A program made the position numbers and the translations under genes. From assembly GCA_900769765.1 (NCBI GenBank), contig CAAGHW010000063.1, forward strand, positions 1-23,559: a stretch of DNA of 23,559 nt, written 5' to 3'. The notes beneath the pieces are model-generated. The model worked only from the letters and a program-made list of their open reading frames with translations. It did not search any database and was not told the origin of the DNA. Source of the DNA: Bacteroidaceae bacterium. Its GTDB lineage: Bacteria > Bacteroidota > Bacteroidia > Bacteroidales > Bacteroidaceae. How positions within the stretch are numbered: the stretch's first letter is position 1; each line of letters begins with the position of its first letter. Of this stretch, positions 22,516 through 23,559 are shown piece after piece.

Positions 22516-23271
22516 ATGTTTTTTGATATTGCTATAATGGATATTATCGATATAGTGCTGGTGGCTTTCCTGCTCTATTATCTGTATAGGCTTATGAAGG
22601 ACTCGGGTTCGCTCAATGTCTTTTTGGGAATACTTGTGTTCATATTCTCGTGGCTGTTCGTTTCCAAGCTGTTGCAGATGCGTCTGCTCGGTTCTATCTT
22701 CGACCAGCTTATGAGTGTGGGTACGCTTGCTCTTGTGATAATATTCCAGGAAGAGATACGCAACTTCTTCCGTACGCTCGGCTCGCACCGTCAGTTGGGA
22801 TTTCTCTCACGCTTCTTCTCGCGCGACAGAAAGAAGGCTGTGGCTGCCGATGTTATGCCTATTGTCCTTGCGTGCAACAGCATGGCGCAGCAAAAGGTGG
22901 GTGCGCTTATAGTTGTGCAAAGAAACATGTCGCTCGATGATATCGTAAAGACAGGCGAGACTATCAATGCCGATATAAGCCAGCGTCTCATCGAAGCTGT
23001 ATTCTTCAAGAACGCCCCTCTGCACGATGGTGCGATGGTGGTGCAGAACGGACGTATAACAGCGGCGCAGTGTATATTGCCTGTATCGCATAACCTTAAC
23101 ATATCAAAGAAACTTGGCTTGCGTCACCGTTCGGCAATAGGCGTCAGCGAGAGCTACGATGCCATTGCCATAGTAGTTTCGGAAGAGACGGGAACGGTCT
23201 CTGCTGCCATCGGCGGTAAGTTGATGCAGAATCTCGATGCACGCAAACTCGAGGAGATTCTTACAAAATAA
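22516..23271 (+). CDS. cdaA: Diadenylate cyclase (membrane-bound CdaA type)
   Basis: The 251-aa product makes c-di-AMP from two ATP. Three N-terminal membrane helices (about 8-26, 33-50 and 69-85) precede the DAC domain. The catalytic DGA is at residues 171-173 (LHDGAMVV) and the RHR motif at 203-205 (GLRHRSAIG). The family start is typical (IMDIIDIVLVAFLLYYLY). c-di-AMP usually controls potassium and osmotic balance and wall homeostasis. The cdaR (YbbR) and glmM partners of Firmicutes are absent; folP is the upstream neighbour instead. The gene ends before a 54-bp palindrome. The start at 22516 sits just before the first helix; a second ATG at 22537 is possible. Confidence 0.95.
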   Translation: MFFDIAIMDIIDIVLVAFLLYYLYRLMKDSGSLNVFLGILVFIFSWLFVSKLLQMRLLGSIFDQLMSVGTLALVIIFQEEIRNFFRTLGSHRQLGFLSRFFSRDRKKAVAADVMPIVLACNSMAQQKVGALIVVQRNMSLDDIVKTGETINADISQRLIEAVFFKNAPLHDGAMVVQNGRITAAQCILPVSHNLNISKKLGLRHRSAIGVSESYDAIAIVVSEETGTVSAAIGGKLMQNLDARKLEEILTK

Positions 23272-23277
23272 TAATGG

Positions 23278-23331
23278 TTTTTCATATACGGCAAGGGTGG
23301 CGAATTCGCCACCCTTGCCGTATATGAAAAA
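23278..23331. terminator. Perfect 54-bp palindromic terminator
   Basis: Two fully complementary 27-base arms (23278-23304 and 23305-23331) are centred on GAATTC, with T5 and A5 edges. It separates cdaA from the strong promoter that follows. Confidence 0.88.
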
Positions 23332-23420
23332 TAGTCAAAAAAAAGTGCTTTTGTAAAGTATTGAAAATCAGCATCCGTTTAAAAAAGTTTAATTTTTGCG
23401 TAAAAAAGTTTCTCTGTTTG

Positions 23421-23451
23421 TTTGTGGAATTGGATTTTTGTACTACCTTTG
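23421..23451 (+). promoter_or_regulatory. Near-consensus strong promoter
   Basis: TTTG (23421-23424), 19 bases, then TACCTTTG (23444-23451) followed by CA matches the Bacteroidota consensus fully. Transcription start is expected near 23458. Confidence 0.8.
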
Positions 23452-23457
23452 CACTCG

Positions 23458-23559
23458 CTTTCGGAAAGCAACGCGTTAGTGCGGTTTTGTGAAAGCACGA
23501 TGATCCTTGAAACCATTCCATACAGACAAGCAGTACAACGGTCTTTGTTCATTAGATGA
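23458..23559 (+). other. Structured leader, probably of an rRNA operon beyond the window
   Basis: Downstream of the strong promoter there is no open reading frame with a plausible start. Short hairpins (GCTTTC-GGAAAGC and GTGC...GCAC) are followed by GATCCTTGAAACC and ACAAGCAGTACAACG, which resemble the region before 16S rRNA in Bacteroidales as I remember it. The 16S gene itself is not in the window. Confidence 0.45.

Overview
The window looks like a chromosome segment from a gut-type Bacteroidota (order Bacteroidales, perhaps Prevotellaceae; the rank below order is a guess). Supporting signs are promoters of the TTTG / TAnnTTTG type, little use of Shine-Dalgarno sites, C-terminal tails of the type IX secretion (T9SS) kind on very large secreted proteins, a two-CBM malQ, a neighbouring MCE protein and amidase, and a folP-cdaA pair.

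Layout. 1-3.7 kb: a secreted GHL10/DUF187 glycosidase-like protein convergent with an amidase -> MCE (MlaD-like) operon. 3.8-6.6 kb: malQ. 6.56-7.2 kb: a repeat island holding a DUF559 endonuclease-like gene. 7.2-7.9 kb: a short FNT-type transporter. 7.9-19.1 kb: three very large secreted genes, namely M60 (enhancin-like) peptidase 1, a 1248-aa multi-domain lectin-like protein, and M60 peptidase 2. They look like a module for attacking glycoproteins such as mucin. 19.1-20.2 kb: a second repeat island with a second DUF559 gene and a 109-bp tandem array. 19.27-21.6 kb: a leftward operon of HprK-like kinase, S26-type Ser/His peptidase and PqqD-like protein, of the kind found in RiPP maturation; DUF559 copy 2 and its repeats lie inside this operon. 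21.7-23.3 kb: folP and cdaA. 23.3 kb to the end: a long palindromic terminator, then a near-consensus promoter with a structured leader that resembles the start of an rRNA operon.

The most striking structure is the DUF559/repeat system. In copy A the gene sits between two inverted, homologous ~48-bp repeats (R1 and R2), each folding into a large and a small hairpin. R1 supplies a Shine-Dalgarno-like site for the gene, and R2 encodes the last ~13 residues and stop codon of the protein. In the second island the same R1 and R2 are joined by about 10 bp with no gene between them, as expected of gene-less (MITE-like) derivatives. The small-hairpin stems differ in sequence between copies yet stay paired. 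A second paired-hairpin repeat (R3) accompanies these units at both islands and, in part, in the leader of M60 gene 1. All calls come from reading the sequence; no database search was run.
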